Source of the DNA: Saccharothrix australiensis
Lineage (GTDB): Bacteria > Actinomycetota > Actinomycetes > Mycobacteriales > Pseudonocardiaceae
Assembly (NCBI RefSeq): GCF_003634935.1
Contig: NZ_RBXO01000001.1
Location: 6,473,501-6,537,500, forward strand
Reading direction: 5' to 3'
Length of the DNA stretch: 64,000 bases
In this document: one piece after another, positions 41,923-53,358 of the stretch
Layout: every line of letters begins with the position of its first letter
Position numbering within the stretch: the stretch's first letter is position 1
Translations under genes and position numbers: made by a program
Notes under the pieces: generated by a model
What the model was told of the DNA's origin: nothing
Seen by the model: the letters and a program-made list of their open reading frames with translations, nothing else
Database searches by the model: none

Positions 41923-42576
41923 TCAGCGGAACCCGACCTCCGTCAGCCCGATGTGATCGGCGCACCAGTCGACGAGCGGGTTCAGCGCCCGCCACCCGTC
42001 CCGCACCCGGTCGAGGCACCCCGGCTCGTGCAGCACGTCGTCGGGCGGCCACACCTTCGCCGCGTAGAGCCGCTTGTGCTTGAGCAGGTCGATCCGCGGG
42101 TGGTCGGGGTCGACCCCGCGCGGCGCGCGCTTGAGCCGGTCGCCGCGCACCTCCCACCCGTCGCGGGTGAGCCGGTCGAGGACCTGTTCCAGCGCCCGGC
42201 CGCGCACCTCGTCCGCGACCGACTCGCGGTAGCGGGCGACCTGGTCGGACGCCATCGCGAACGACCCGCCGCCCACGAACAGCCCCTCCGGGCCGATCTG
42301 CACGTAGTGCGCGCCGCCGCCCCGCCCGAGTTCCACCACGCCGCCGCAGTGGTTCTTGTACGGCGTCTTGTCCTTGCTGAACCGCACGTCCCGGTACGGC
42401 CGGAACACCTTGCCCTTGCCGAACTCCGGTTCCAGCACCGCCAGCAGGGCCTCCATCGGCGCGCGCACGTCGGACAGGTAGGTCTGCTTGTGGCTCTCCC
42501 AGTAGGTCTTCGAGTTGTCGGCCTCCAGCCCGTCGAAGAAGTCGATGGCGTACTCGCCGAAGCCGGTGAATTCCAC
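41923..42576 (-). CDS. DUF2461-family protein
   Basis: 217 residues with the DUF2461 (TIGR02453) pattern: EYAIDFFDGLEADNSKTYWE, RPYRDVRFSKDKTPYKNHCG and GGGSFAMASDQVARYRE. The family is widespread in bacteria and fungi, soluble, and of unknown function. No signal peptide or membrane segment. ATG at 42576. Convergent with the VanZ-like gene and divergent from the helicase-associated-domain gene. Confidence 0.9.
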   Translation of the reverse strand: MEFTGFGEYAIDFFDGLEADNSKTYWESHKQTYLSDVRAPMEALLAVLEPEFGKGKVFRPYRDVRFSKDKTPYKNHCGGVVELGRGGGAHYVQIGPEGLFVGGGSFAMASDQVARYRESVADEVRGRALEQVLDRLTRDGWEVRGDRLKRAPRGVDPDHPRIDLLKHKRLYAAKVWPPDDVLHEPGCLDRVRDGWRALNPLVDWCADHIGLTEVGFR

Positions 42577-42668
42577 GGGAACAGCTTACGTTCGCCCGTC
42601 CGCCGCCCATTCGTACGCTCTATCGCGGGGAATAACCGGCCCGTCACGGCGTGTGCATAATCAGCCGG

Positions 42669-44618
42669 GTGGGCAGGAAATCGGCGCTGGCCAGTTGGCT
42701 GCACGAACTCGACGCTGCGGAAATCCGGGCGATCCTCGCGCTGCGCAAGGACGCGGCGGACGCCCATCCCCACTCGCTGCACGGGTTGGCCGAGGAGCTG
42801 AGCGCGCCGTCGTCGGTGCGGCTCGCGGTGGACGGCCTGGACCGGGCGTGCCGGGACGTCCTGGACGCGGTGCTGCTGCTCGGCGCGGACGCGAGCCCGG
42901 AGACCGTCGCCGAGCGCCTGCGGTGCCACGGGAAGGCGACGCGGGCCGAGCTGAAGCGGACCCTGGCGCGGCTGCGGGCGCACGCCCTGGTGTGGCCGGC
43001 GGGCGGGCGGCTGTGCGCGGCGGCGGGGCTGCGGCCGTCGGACGGCGACCCGCCGCGGCGCATCACGCCCGCGCCGCGCGCGCCGCGCCGGGTGGCGCAG
43101 CGCCGGGACTACGCGGACCGCGCGGCGATCGCGCCCGCGACGTCCACCGTGGACGGCGTTACCCGCCTGGTGGAGCTGTGTGACAACGATGTCATCACCG
43201 CGCGTGGCGGCGTGGGCGTCCGGGAGCTGCGCCGGCTCGCGGGCGTCCTGCGCACCGACGAGCCGCGGGCCAGGCTGTGGCTGGAGCTGGCGGTCGAGGC
43301 GCGGCTGCTGGCCGTCGCCGACGACGACCGGCGGGTGCTGCCGACGACCGGGTCGGACGACTGGCTCGGCGCGTCGCCCGCGGACCGGCTGGCGGCGCTG
43401 GCGACCGCGTGGCCGCGCATGGCGTGGCCGCCGGCGCGGCACCGGGCCGCGCTGACCGCCCACCCGGCCGACCGCGGCGACGCGGCCAGGGCGGGGCTGC
43501 TCGCGCGGTACGCGGCGCTGGCCGACGACGAGGCGTTCGAGCACCGGCACGAGGTGGTGGCCGACCTGGTGTGGTCGCGGCCGGCGGTGCACGACGCGTC
43601 CGGCGCGGAGGCGGCGCTGATGGAGGCGGAGGCGGTCGGCCTGGTGGCCCTGGGTGCGTTGACCGCGCTGGGCAGGGCCGCGCTGGACGGCGACGCGCGC
43701 GCGGTGGCGGGCGCGTTCGTGCCGACGGCCGCGGACCGGGCCCACCTGACGCCGGACCTGACGGCCGTGGTCGAGGGCCTGCCGAGCCGGGCGCTGGGCG
43801 CGGCGCTGGACCTCGCGGCCGACCCGGCGGAGGGCGGGTGGCGGTTCAGCGCCACGAGCGTGCGGCGGGCGCTGGACGCCGGGCACACCCCCGAGCAGGT
43901 GTTGGCGCGGCTGGCGGAGGTCGCCGAGCGGGGCGTGCCGCGGGCCTTGGCGGAGCTGGTGCACGAGGTGGCCCGGCGGCACGGGCGGCTCAGCGTCACG
44001 GCGGTGGCGTGCTGCGTGCGGGCCGACGACCCGCGCCTGCTCACCGAGATCGTGCGCCACCGGTCGCTGGCGCGGCTGCGCCTCCAGCCGCTCGGGCCGA
44101 CCGTGCTGGCGTCGGCGCGGCCGGCGGACGAGACCCTCGCGCTGCTCCGGGAGGCCGGGTACGCGCCCACCGCGGCGACGGTCGACGGCGGCGCCGCGGT
44201 GCCGCGGGTGTCGCGCCGGCGCGTCGAGCCGGTGCGCAAGGTGCCCGCGTGGCGGCCGTGGCGGCCCTCGCTGACCGAGCAGGAGGTGGCGAAGCTCGCC
44301 GTGGCGCTGGTGGAGCGCGGACGGCCGCGGCCGAGGTCCGTGGCGCCGCGCGCGGAGTCGCGGCGGATGAGCGCGGTGCGGCTGCTGCGCGACCAGTCGC
44401 TGGTGCTGCGCGACTCCGAAGTCGTGTTGCTGGCCGAGGCGCTGGTGACGCGGACGTCGGTGGAGATCGACGTGGCGGACGGGCCGCGCACCACGATCCG
44501 GCACGTGATCACGCCGGTCGACCACGAGTCGGGCAGCCTGACCGCGAACGACCCGCTCGGCCGGTCCCGCGAGTTCCTGGTCTGCCACATCCGCTCGGTG
44601 CGGGCGGTGGCCACCTGA
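42669..44618 (+). CDS. Helicase-associated-domain protein lacking helicase motifs
   Basis: About 649 Arg/Ala-rich residues. The N-terminus ALASWLHELDAAEIRAILAL, a winged-helix-like first third (RAELKRTLARLRAHALVWPA), the central LDAGHTPEQVLARLAEVAER...GVPRALAELVHEVARRHGRL block and a beta-rich WYL-like end (RTTIRHVITPVDHESGSLTA) are the pattern of actinobacterial proteins annotated as helicase C-terminal/XPB-associated domain. There is no Walker A or DExH box. Such proteins are usually encoded near, and may act with, XPB-type helicases; none is in the window. GTG at 42669 preferred; GTG at 42651 is possible. Confidence 0.75.
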   Translation: MGRKSALASWLHELDAAEIRAILALRKDAADAHPHSLHGLAEELSAPSSVRLAVDGLDRACRDVLDAVLLLGADASPETVAERLRCHGKATRAELKRTLARLRAHALVWPAGGRLCAAAGLRPSDGDPPRRITPAPRAPRRVAQRRDYADRAAIAPATSTVDGVTRLVELCDNDVITARGGVGVRELRRLAGVLRTDEPRARLWLELAVEARLLAVADDDRRVLPTTGSDDWLGASPADRLAALATAWPRMAWPPARHRAALTAHPADRGDAARAGLLARYAALADDEAFEHRHEVVADLVWSRPAVHDASGAEAALMEAEAVGLVALGALTALGRAALDGDARAVAGAFVPTAADRAHLTPDLTAVVEGLPSRALGAALDLAADPAEGGWRFSATSVRRALDAGHTPEQVLARLAEVAERGVPRALAELVHEVARRHGRLSVTAVACCVRADDPRLLTEIVRHRSLARLRLQPLGPTVLASARPADETLALLREAGYAPTAATVDGGAAVPRVSRRRVEPVRKVPAWRPWRPSLTEQEVAKLAVALVERGRPRPRSVAPRAESRRMSAVRLLRDQSLVLRDSEVVLLAEALVTRTSVEIDVADGPRTTIRHVITPVDHESGSLTANDPLGRSREFLVCHIRSVRAVAT

Positions 44619-44646
44619 GCGCCGGGCCGTCGGCCATGACGGGCCG

Positions 44647-45105
44647 ATGCCCCTGGACTTCGACCACTACCGGGCCGAGGTCGTCACCCGAGCCCAGCTG
44701 ACGCGGCTGCACGTCGAGGGCGTCGGGCCGGGGTGGGCCGTGCCGACCTGTCCGGAGTGGACGGTCGGCCAACTGCTCCGGCACACCGCGGCGGGGTTTG
44801 CGCCGGGTGGCGGGGATCGTCCGCACGAGGGCCGCCGGCCCGCTGCCCGACCGAGAGCTGCGCGACCTGGCCGACCACCGCGACCACGACCCGGCGCCGC
44901 CGGCGGGGGACGTGGTGGCCGAGGCGCGCCGGCCGGCCGACGTGCTGGGCCAGGCCGGGCCGGACGAGTGGACGCACCTCCACCGCCTGCCGGACGTGGC
45001 GAACCACAACCCCCGCCTGCGCGAGCTGCCCGGCCCCGGCCGCACCGTGCACCTCCATGATCCGCAGCCGGAGCACCGCGGCGCTCGGGCCTTCGTCGTT
45101 CTATC
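44647..45105 (+). pseudogene. Broken maleylpyruvate isomerase-family (DinB-like, mycothiol-type) gene
   Basis: The first 50 codons read LDFDHYRAEVVTRAQLTRLH and VPTCPEWTVGQLLRHTAAG, the typical N-terminus of TIGR03083-type proteins. Around 44790-44810 the frame shifts, and the continuation appears in another frame as RVAGIVRTRAAGPLPDRELR...DL. The C-terminal half is not recognisable before gltD is reached. A frameshift plus 3' loss is the simplest reading; a sequencing error would explain only the first defect. Starts 29 bp after the preceding gene, so probably once co-transcribed with it. Confidence 0.65.
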
Positions 45106-45164
45106 GCAAACCCGCGCCCGCCCCGACCGACCGGGAACGGGCGACGGCGATCAGGCCACCGCGG

Positions 45165-46662
<1,498 letters not shown>

Positions 46663-46670
<8 letters not shown>

Positions 46671-49600
46671 GGGAAGCCTCCATGATCGCCTGGTCGACGT
46701 CCCGGCCTTCCGCGCGGGCGAGCGTCATCGCCTCCAGCACGCGCTGGTAGTCGGCGGGCATGATCTTCGTGAACGACGCGGACCGCCGGGGCCAGTCGCC
46801 GAGCAGCGACGCGGCCACGGCCGAGCCGGTGAGTTCGTGGTGCCGCGCCACGACACCGCGCAGCAGGCGCAGGTCCTCCGCGTCGGGGCGCTGCAACCGG
46901 ACCATGTCCTGGTTGACCGAGGCCGGGTCGAGGTCGAGCACGTACGCGATGCCGCCGGACATGCCCGCCGCGAGGTTGCGCCCGGTCGGTCCGAGCACCA
47001 CGGCGTGGCCGCCGGTCATGTACTCGAAGGCGTGGTCGCCCACGCCCTCGGCGACCGCCAGCGCGCCGGAGTTGCGGACGCAGAAGCGCTCGCCGACGCG
47101 ACCGCGCAGGAAGATCTCGCCGCCGGTCGCGCCGTAGCCGATGACGTTGCCCGCGATCACCTGCCGCTCGGCGGCGAACGGCGCGTCGGGGTGGGGCCGC
47201 ACGACGATCCGCCCGCCGGACAGGCCCTTGCCGACGTAGTCGTTGGCGTCGCCGACCATCTCCAGCGTGATGCCGCGCGGCAGGAACGCGCCCAGCGACT
47301 GGCCGGCGGACCCGGTGAACGTGACGTGGATCGTGTCGTCGGGCAGGCCGTCGCCGCCGAACCGGCGGGTGACCTCCGCGCCGAGCAGCGTGCCGACGGT
47401 GCGGTTCACGTTGCGCAGCGGCAGTTCCAGCCGCACCGGGTGCGCGTCCTCCAGCGCCGCCTCGGCGAGCTGGATCAGCGTGCGGTCCAGCGCCCGCTCC
47501 AGGCCGTGGTCCTGCTCGCGGACGCGGCGCTTCGCCGTCCGGTAGGGGGTTTCGGGCACCTGGAAGACCGGTGTGAGGTCCAGGCCGGCCGCCTTCCAGT
47601 GCTCGACGGCCGCGTCGGTCTCCAGCAGCTCGGCGTGCCCGACGGCCTCGTCGACGGTGCGGAAACCCAGTGCCGCCAGGTGTTCCCGGACCTCCTGCGC
47701 GACGAACTCGAAGAAGTTCACCACGTGCTCGGCCTGCCCGGTGTAGCGCTTGCGCAGCTCGGGGTTCTGCGTGGCGACGCCGACCGGGCAGGTGTCGAGG
47801 TGGCAGACCCGCATCATCACGCAGCCGGCGACGATGAGCGGCGCGGTGGCGAAGCCGAACTCCTCCGCGCCAAGCAGGGCCGCCACGACGACGTCGCGGC
47901 CGGTGCGCAGCGCGCCGTCGACCTGCACGGTGATCCGGTCGCGCAACCCGTTGAGCAGCAACGTCTGCTGGGTCTCGGCGAGGCCGACCTCCCACGGCGT
48001 GCCCGCGTGCTTGAGCGAGTTCATCGGCGACGCGCCGGTGCCGCCGTCGTGGCCGGAGACCAGCACGACGTCGGCGTGCGCCTTCGCGACGCCCGCCGCG
48101 ACCGTGCCGACGCCGACCTCGCTGACCAGCTTGACGTGCACGCGGGCTTGCTCGTTGGCGTTCTTCAGGTCGTGGATGAGCTGCGCCAGGTCCTCGATGG
48201 AGTAGATGTCGTGGTGCGGCGGCGGCGAGATCAGGCCGACGCCCGGCGTCGAGTGCCGGGTCCGCGCGATCCACGGGTACACCTTGTAGCCGGGCAGCTG
48301 GCCGCCTTCGCCCGGCTTCGCGCCCTGCGCCATCTTGATCTGGATGTCGGTGGCGTTGACCAGGTACTCGCTGGTCACGCCGAACCGGCCGGACGCGACC
48401 TGCTTGACCGCGCTGCGCCGCTCGGCGTCGTACAGGCGCTCCGGGTCCTCGCCGCCCTCGCCGCTGTTGGACCGGCCGCCGAGCCGGTTCATGGCGATGG
48501 CGAGGGTCTCGTGCGCCTCGGCGGAGATCGAGCCGTAGGACATGGCGCCGGTGTTGAACCGCTTGACGATCGACGACACCGGCTCGACCTCGTCGATCGG
48601 CACCGGTTCGCGGTCGGTCTTCAGGGCGAACAGGCCGCGCAGCGTCCCGCCCTGGCGCGCCAGGCGCTCCACCTCCTCGGTGTAGCGGCGGTAGACCTCC
48701 TGCCTGCCGGTCTTCGTGGCGTGCTGGAGCAGGAACACCGTCTCGGGCGTGAACAGGTGCAGTTCGCCCTCGCGGCGGTAGGCGTACTCGCCGCCGACCT
48801 CCAGCCGCCGGTGCACGCGGTCGGTCGGGTTCTCCGGGTACGCGCGGCGGTGGCGCAGCGCGACCTCCTCGGCCAGCACGTCGAGCCCGACGCCGCCGAG
48901 CTTGGACACCGTGCCGGTGAAGTACTCGTCCAGCAGGTCCTCGGACAGCCCGACGGCCTCGAAGACCTGCGCGGCGGTGTACGCGCCGACGGTCGAGATG
49001 CCCATCTTGGACATGATCTTCAGCGTGCCCTTGACCAGCGCCGACACGTAGTTGCGCACGGCCTTCCGCGGCTCCGTGCCGGTGATGGCGCCCTGCGCGA
49101 TGAGGTCCTCGATGGTCTCGAACGCGAGGTAGGGGTTGACCGCCGCCGCGCCGTAGCCCAGCAGCGCGGCGATGTGGTGCACCTCGCGGGCGTCGCCGGT
49201 CTCCACGACCAGCGCGACCCGCAGGCGCTCCTTGGTGCGCACCAGGTGGTGGTGCACGGCCGAGACCAGCAGCAGCGACGGGATCGGGGCGAGCCGGTGG
49301 TCGGAGTCGCGGTCGGACAGCACGAGGATCCGCGCGCCGGCCGCGATCGCCTCGGACGCCTCCCGGCGCACCCGCTCCACGGCCCGCGCCAGCGCCGCGC
49401 CGCCACCGTCCACTTCGTACAGTCCACTGAGGACGGTGCACGCGAAGCCGGGCAGGTCGCCGTCGTCGTTGATGTGGATGAGCTTGGCCAGCTCGTCGTT
49501 GTCGATCACCGGGTAGGACAGCTTGATGTGGCGGCAGCTGACCGGTCCGGGCTCCAGCAGGTTCTGCTCCGGGCCCATCACCCGCGACACCGACGTCACG

Positions 49601-51228
49601 ATCTCCTCGCGGATCGCGTCCAGCGGCGGGTTCGTGACCTGGGCGAAGTTCTGCACGAAGTAGTCGTAGAGCAGGCGGGAGCGCTGGGACAGCACGGCGA
49701 CCGGCGTGTCGGTGCCCATCGAGCCGAGCGGTTCCGCGCCGCCGACCGCCATCGGCCCGAGCAGGACCCGCAGCTCCTCCTCGGTGTAGCCGAAGGTGAG
49801 CTGGCGGCGCACCACGGACTCGTGGCTCTGCACCACGTGCTCGCGGTCGGCGAGGTCGGCGAGGTCGAGCAGCCCGGCGTGCAGCCACTCGTCGTAGGGC
49901 AGGTCGTCGGCCAGGCGCGCCTTGATCTCGTCGTCGTCCACCAGCCGGCCGGCGACGGTGTCGACCAGGAACATCCGGCCGGGCTGGAGGCGGCCCTTGG
50001 CGACCACCCGGTCGGGCGGGACGTCCAGCACGCCGGTCTCGGACGCGAGCACCACCCGCCCGTCGGCGGTCTGCCACCACCGGGCCGGGCGGAGGCCGTT
50101 GCGGTCGAGCACCGCGCCGACCAGCTCGCCGTCGGTGAACGTGACGCACGCCGGCCCGTCCCACGGCTCCATCAGCGACGCGTGGAACTCGTAGAACGCC
50201 CGTCGCTTGGGGTCCATCGAGGCGTGGTTCTCCCACGCCTCGGGGATCATCATCAGCACGGCGTGCGGCAGCGACCGGCCGCCGAGGTGCAGCAGCTCCA
50301 GCACCTCGTCGAACGACGCCGAGTCCGAGCCCGCCGGGTCGCAGATCGGGAACAGCCGCGTCAGGTCGCCGGGGATGAGGTCGGAGGCCAGCAGCGCCTC
50401 CCGCGCCCGCATCCGGTTCCGGTTGCCGCGTACGGTGTTGATCTCGCCGTTGTGCGCCACGTAGCGGAACGGGTGCGCCAGCGGCCACGACGGGAACGTG
50501 TTCGTGGAGAACCGCGAGTGGACCAGCGCGATGGCGGTGGCCAGCCGCTCGTCGCGCAGGTCGGGGAAGAAGTCGGGCAGCTGGCCGGTGGTCAGCATCC
50601 CCTTGTAGACGAGGGTGCGCGCGGACAGCGACGGGAAGTACGTGCCCACCTGGGCGGCGACCGTCTCGTGCTCGACCCGCTTGCGCAGCACGAACGCGAG
50701 CCGGTCCAGCTCCACCCCGGACGGCTCGGACCCGGTGGCCGGGGAGCCGGGGTGCGACGGGCCGGCCGTGACGAACAGCATCGCGAAGTGCGGCATGACC
50801 GACCGCGCCGTGGGGCCGACGTCGGCGAGGTCGGGGTCCACCGGCACCTCGCGCCAGCCGAGGACCCGCAGGCCCTCCTCCTCCGCGATCCGCTCCGCGA
50901 GCGCTTGCGCCTTGCCCCGCTCGGCCTCGTCGGGCGGCAGGAACGCGATGCCCGCCGCGTACGCGCCGGCGGCGGGCAGCTCGAAGTCCACCGCGGACCG
51001 CAGGAACGCGTCCGGCAGCTGCAGGAGGATCCCCGCGCCGTCGCCGCTGGTCGGCTCGGCGCCCGCGGCGCCGCGGTGCTCGAGGTTCGCCAGCGCGGTG
51101 AGCGCGTCGACCACGATGGCGTGGGACCGCCTGCCCTCGATGTCGGCGACCATCGCCACACCGCAGGCGTCACGCTCCGCGGCGGGGTCGTAGAGCCCCT
51201 GCGGGGACGGGATGGCGGAGAAGATCAC
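46663..51228 (-). CDS. gltB: Glutamate synthase large subunit
   Basis: 1521-residue GOGAT alpha subunit: transfers the amide of glutamine to 2-oxoglutarate. A 21-residue propeptide precedes the N-terminal nucleophile Cys22 ([14 protein letters not shown]) of the class-II amidotransferase domain. The FMN synthase domain holds [20 protein letters not shown] and [19 protein letters not shown]; the [3Fe-4S] cysteines are in [15 protein letters not shown]; the C-terminal beta-helix ends with [14 protein letters not shown] at 51228 is chosen because AAGGAGGT lies 8 nt upstream. A GlnR-like element is about 100-125 bp upstream, consistent with nitrogen control. Confidence 0.97.
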
Positions 51229-51323
51229 TGCGCAGACCTCCTTCGTCGTCCTTCTGGAAGAACGAATCCGTGTCCAGTTCCTGGAATCCGGCTGCTGGGC
51301 ACGGGACGACGATGGCCCGCGTG

Positions 51324-51350
51324 TTGACGCGACTTTAACAGCCGCGAAAC
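51324..51350. promoter_or_regulatory. GlnR-like box upstream of gltB
   Basis: TTGAC (51324-51328), TTAAC (51335-51339) and GAAAC (51346-51350) are each separated by exactly 6 nt. Actinobacterial GlnR sites consist of gTnAC-n6-GaAAC half-sites at this spacing; TTAAC-n6-GAAAC fits one complete half-site pair. The match is partial and no binding data exist. Confidence 0.4.
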
Positions 51351-51592
51351 CAGGACACACCATCCGTGGGGTGATCCCGGTCATGGACGCGTAACGATTC
51401 AGGCGGGCGGAACGACAGTGGGGCCGGCCAGGTCACGCGCTGTCACAGCATAACGGAGCGCTGGGCGGTTCGCGCACCCCTGAGAGGTTGCCGACAGGGT
51501 CCACGCTGGTCATTCGACTCCCCGCCGCAACCGATGTTCACCCGTTCGTGCAGCCAGGACGGGGCGGCCCTGTCGGCGGGCCCGACGCGCGC

Positions 51593-51622
51593 GGGAGGGG
51601 GGAGCGCCGCTCCCCCCCTCCC
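51593..51622 (-). terminator. Terminator after the symporter gene
   Basis: GGGAGGGGGGAGCG pairs with GCTCCCCCCCTCCC around a 2-nt loop, with one bulged C, 14 bp after the stop. The rest of 51229-51592 is the gltB upstream region. Confidence 0.7.
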
Positions 51623-51636
51623 CCGTCGACGCCCGC

Positions 51637-53010
51637 TCACACCTTGGCGACGGCCCTCCCGGCGTGATCGGCGCGCTCGGCGTCGTGGCCCTCCCCGCGG
51701 TCCAGCAGGGCGTCGACGTCGACGTCGGCGGGGTTGTCCAGGACCTCCTTGAGCCGCGCCCGGTCGAGCTGCCCCTGCCAGCGGGCCACCACGAGCGTGC
51801 CGACGCCGTTGCCGATGACGTTGGTGATCGCCCGCGCCTCGGACATGAACCGGTCGATGCCGACGATCAGCGCGATGCCCACCGCCGGGATGGCGCTGTT
51901 CGCCTCGAACGCCGTCAGCGACGCCGCCAGCGTCACCAGCCCCGCGCCGGTCACGCCCGCCGCGCCCTTCGACGCCAGCAGCATGAACAGCAGCAGGCCG
52001 ACCTGGGTGCCGATGCCCACGTCGTGGCCGGTCGCCTGGGCGATGAAGATCGCGCCCATCGTCAGGTAGATGCACGTGCCGTCGAGGTTGAACGAGTACC
52101 CGGTCGGGATCGTCAGGCCGACCACCGACTTGTCCGCGCCCGCCGCCTCCAGCTTCACCAGCATCCGCGGCAGCACCGACTCCGACGACGACGTGCCCAG
52201 CACGATCAGCAGCTCGTCCTTGAGGTACCGGAGGAACTTGAAGATCGAGAACCCGGCGCACAGCGCCACGCCGCCCAGCACGACCAGGACGAACAGCAGG
52301 CACGTCGCGTAGAACGACCCCATCAGCCACGCCAGCTTGCCGAGGATCGTGCCGCCGAACTTGCCGATCGTGTAGGCGATGCCGCCGAACGCGCCGATCG
52401 GCGCGGCGTACATGACGATCTTGATGACGCCGAACATCACCTTGGCGACCGTGTCCAGCGCGGCCACGACCCGCTCGCCGCGCCTGCCCATCCCGGCCAC
52501 CGCGACGGCCACCAGGATCGCCACCAGCAGCACCTGGATGAGCTGGCCGTCGGTGAACGCGCCGACGAACGACTTCGGCACCAGGGACAGGATGAAGCCC
52601 GTCACGCCGGTCTCGGCGGTCTTCGCCTCGGCGAGCGTCTTGGCGGCGGCGTCGTCGTTGATCGGGATCGCCGGGCCGTGGTGTCCGGGCTGCACGAGGT
52701 TCACCACGACCAGGCCGATGACCAGGGCGACCGTGGTCATCGCGGTGAAGTAGAGGATGGTCCGCAGCGCCAGGCCGCCGGCCTTGGCGAGGTTGCCCAG
52801 ACCCGCGATGCCGACCACGACGGTGCAGAAGATGGTCGGCGCGATGACCACCTTCACCAGCGCCACGAACAGGTCGGCCAACCACTTCATCCCGGACGCC
52901 TGCTCCGGGAACGCGTAGCCGACGACCACGCCCAGCACGATCGACACCAGCACCCAGAAGTACAGGTGCCGGTGGATCGGCTTGCGCTCACGGGTTCCCG
53001 CGGTGACCAC
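51637..53010 (-). CDS. Dicarboxylate/amino-acid:cation symporter (DAACS family, DctA/GltP-like)
   Basis: Membrane carrier of 457 residues with about eight helices and two re-entrant loops. Family motifs: N-terminal HRHLYFWVLVSIVLGVVVGY, the first re-entrant hairpin GTSSSESVLPRMLVKLEAAG, the substrate/Na motif PTGYSFNLDGTCIYLTMGAI and the second hairpin ASKGAAGVTGAGLVTLAASL, then AITNVIGNGVGTLVVARW. Substrate is a C4-dicarboxylate or glutamate/aspartate; location next to gltBD makes either plausible. GTG at 53010 with GGAGGA 5 nt upstream. Divergent, across 348 bp, from the TAXI lipoprotein gene. Confidence 0.93.
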   Translation of the reverse strand: MVTAGTRERKPIHRHLYFWVLVSIVLGVVVGYAFPEQASGMKWLADLFVALVKVVIAPTIFCTVVVGIAGLGNLAKAGGLALRTILYFTAMTTVALVIGLVVVNLVQPGHHGPAIPINDDAAAKTLAEAKTAETGVTGFILSLVPKSFVGAFTDGQLIQVLLVAILVAVAVAGMGRRGERVVAALDTVAKVMFGVIKIVMYAAPIGAFGGIAYTIGKFGGTILGKLAWLMGSFYATCLLFVLVVLGGVALCAGFSIFKFLRYLKDELLIVLGTSSSESVLPRMLVKLEAAGADKSVVGLTIPTGYSFNLDGTCIYLTMGAIFIAQATGHDVGIGTQVGLLLFMLLASKGAAGVTGAGLVTLAASLTAFEANSAIPAVGIALIVGIDRFMSEARAITNVIGNGVGTLVVARWQGQLDRARLKEVLDNPADVDVDALLDRGEGHDAERADHAGRAVAKV

Positions 53011-53265
53011 GTCATCCTCCAAAAGCCGGTGTTGGTCGGTGATCCTGAGCACAGGGCCGGCCCTCGACAAGGTCGTCGCCGGAAACTTCAGATCCCTCTG
53101 ACGTAACGCGCCGTCCGCTCCGCCGAGGGGAGCAGGCCGCACACCGGGTCGAGGCACGGCGGGCGGCCGCACCGCGAGGGGGCGCGGGTGGCCGCACCGC
53201 ACGGGCGGGACGGTGGCGGCACGGAGGGGGCCCGGCACAGGTGGATGCCGGCCGGAACCGAAAAA

Positions 53266-53294
53266 CGAGTGATGTCAGGGACTGACATCACTCG
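53266..53294. repeat. Dispersed palindrome, copy D
   Basis: 13-bp perfect arms (CGAGTGATGTCAG / CTGACATCACTCG) around GGA, same core as copies A-C with a 3-nt centre. It lies in the divergent gap between the symporter and the TAXI gene, 65 bp before the latter; the remainder of 53011-53358 shows no gene. Confidence 0.85.
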
Positions 53295-53358
53295 ATTTCC
53301 GTGGTCGGCCCGCCACTCGCCCGACCCGGCGGCGACCGGCGGGACGTACCCTGCTGCC

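Noticed and set aside
44647..44799. Short complete gene for a 50-residue protein
   Set aside because: The family-like text stops at a frameshift and resumes in another frame, so a pseudogene is the better call.
46837..51327. Plus-strand open frame of about 1500 codons opposite gltB
   Set aside because: It mirrors gltB codon structure, translates to Arg/Gln/His/Val-rich text without domains, and is a by-product of extreme third-position GC. The same applies to long frames opposite pyk, the LAL regulator, the SARP and the chitinase.
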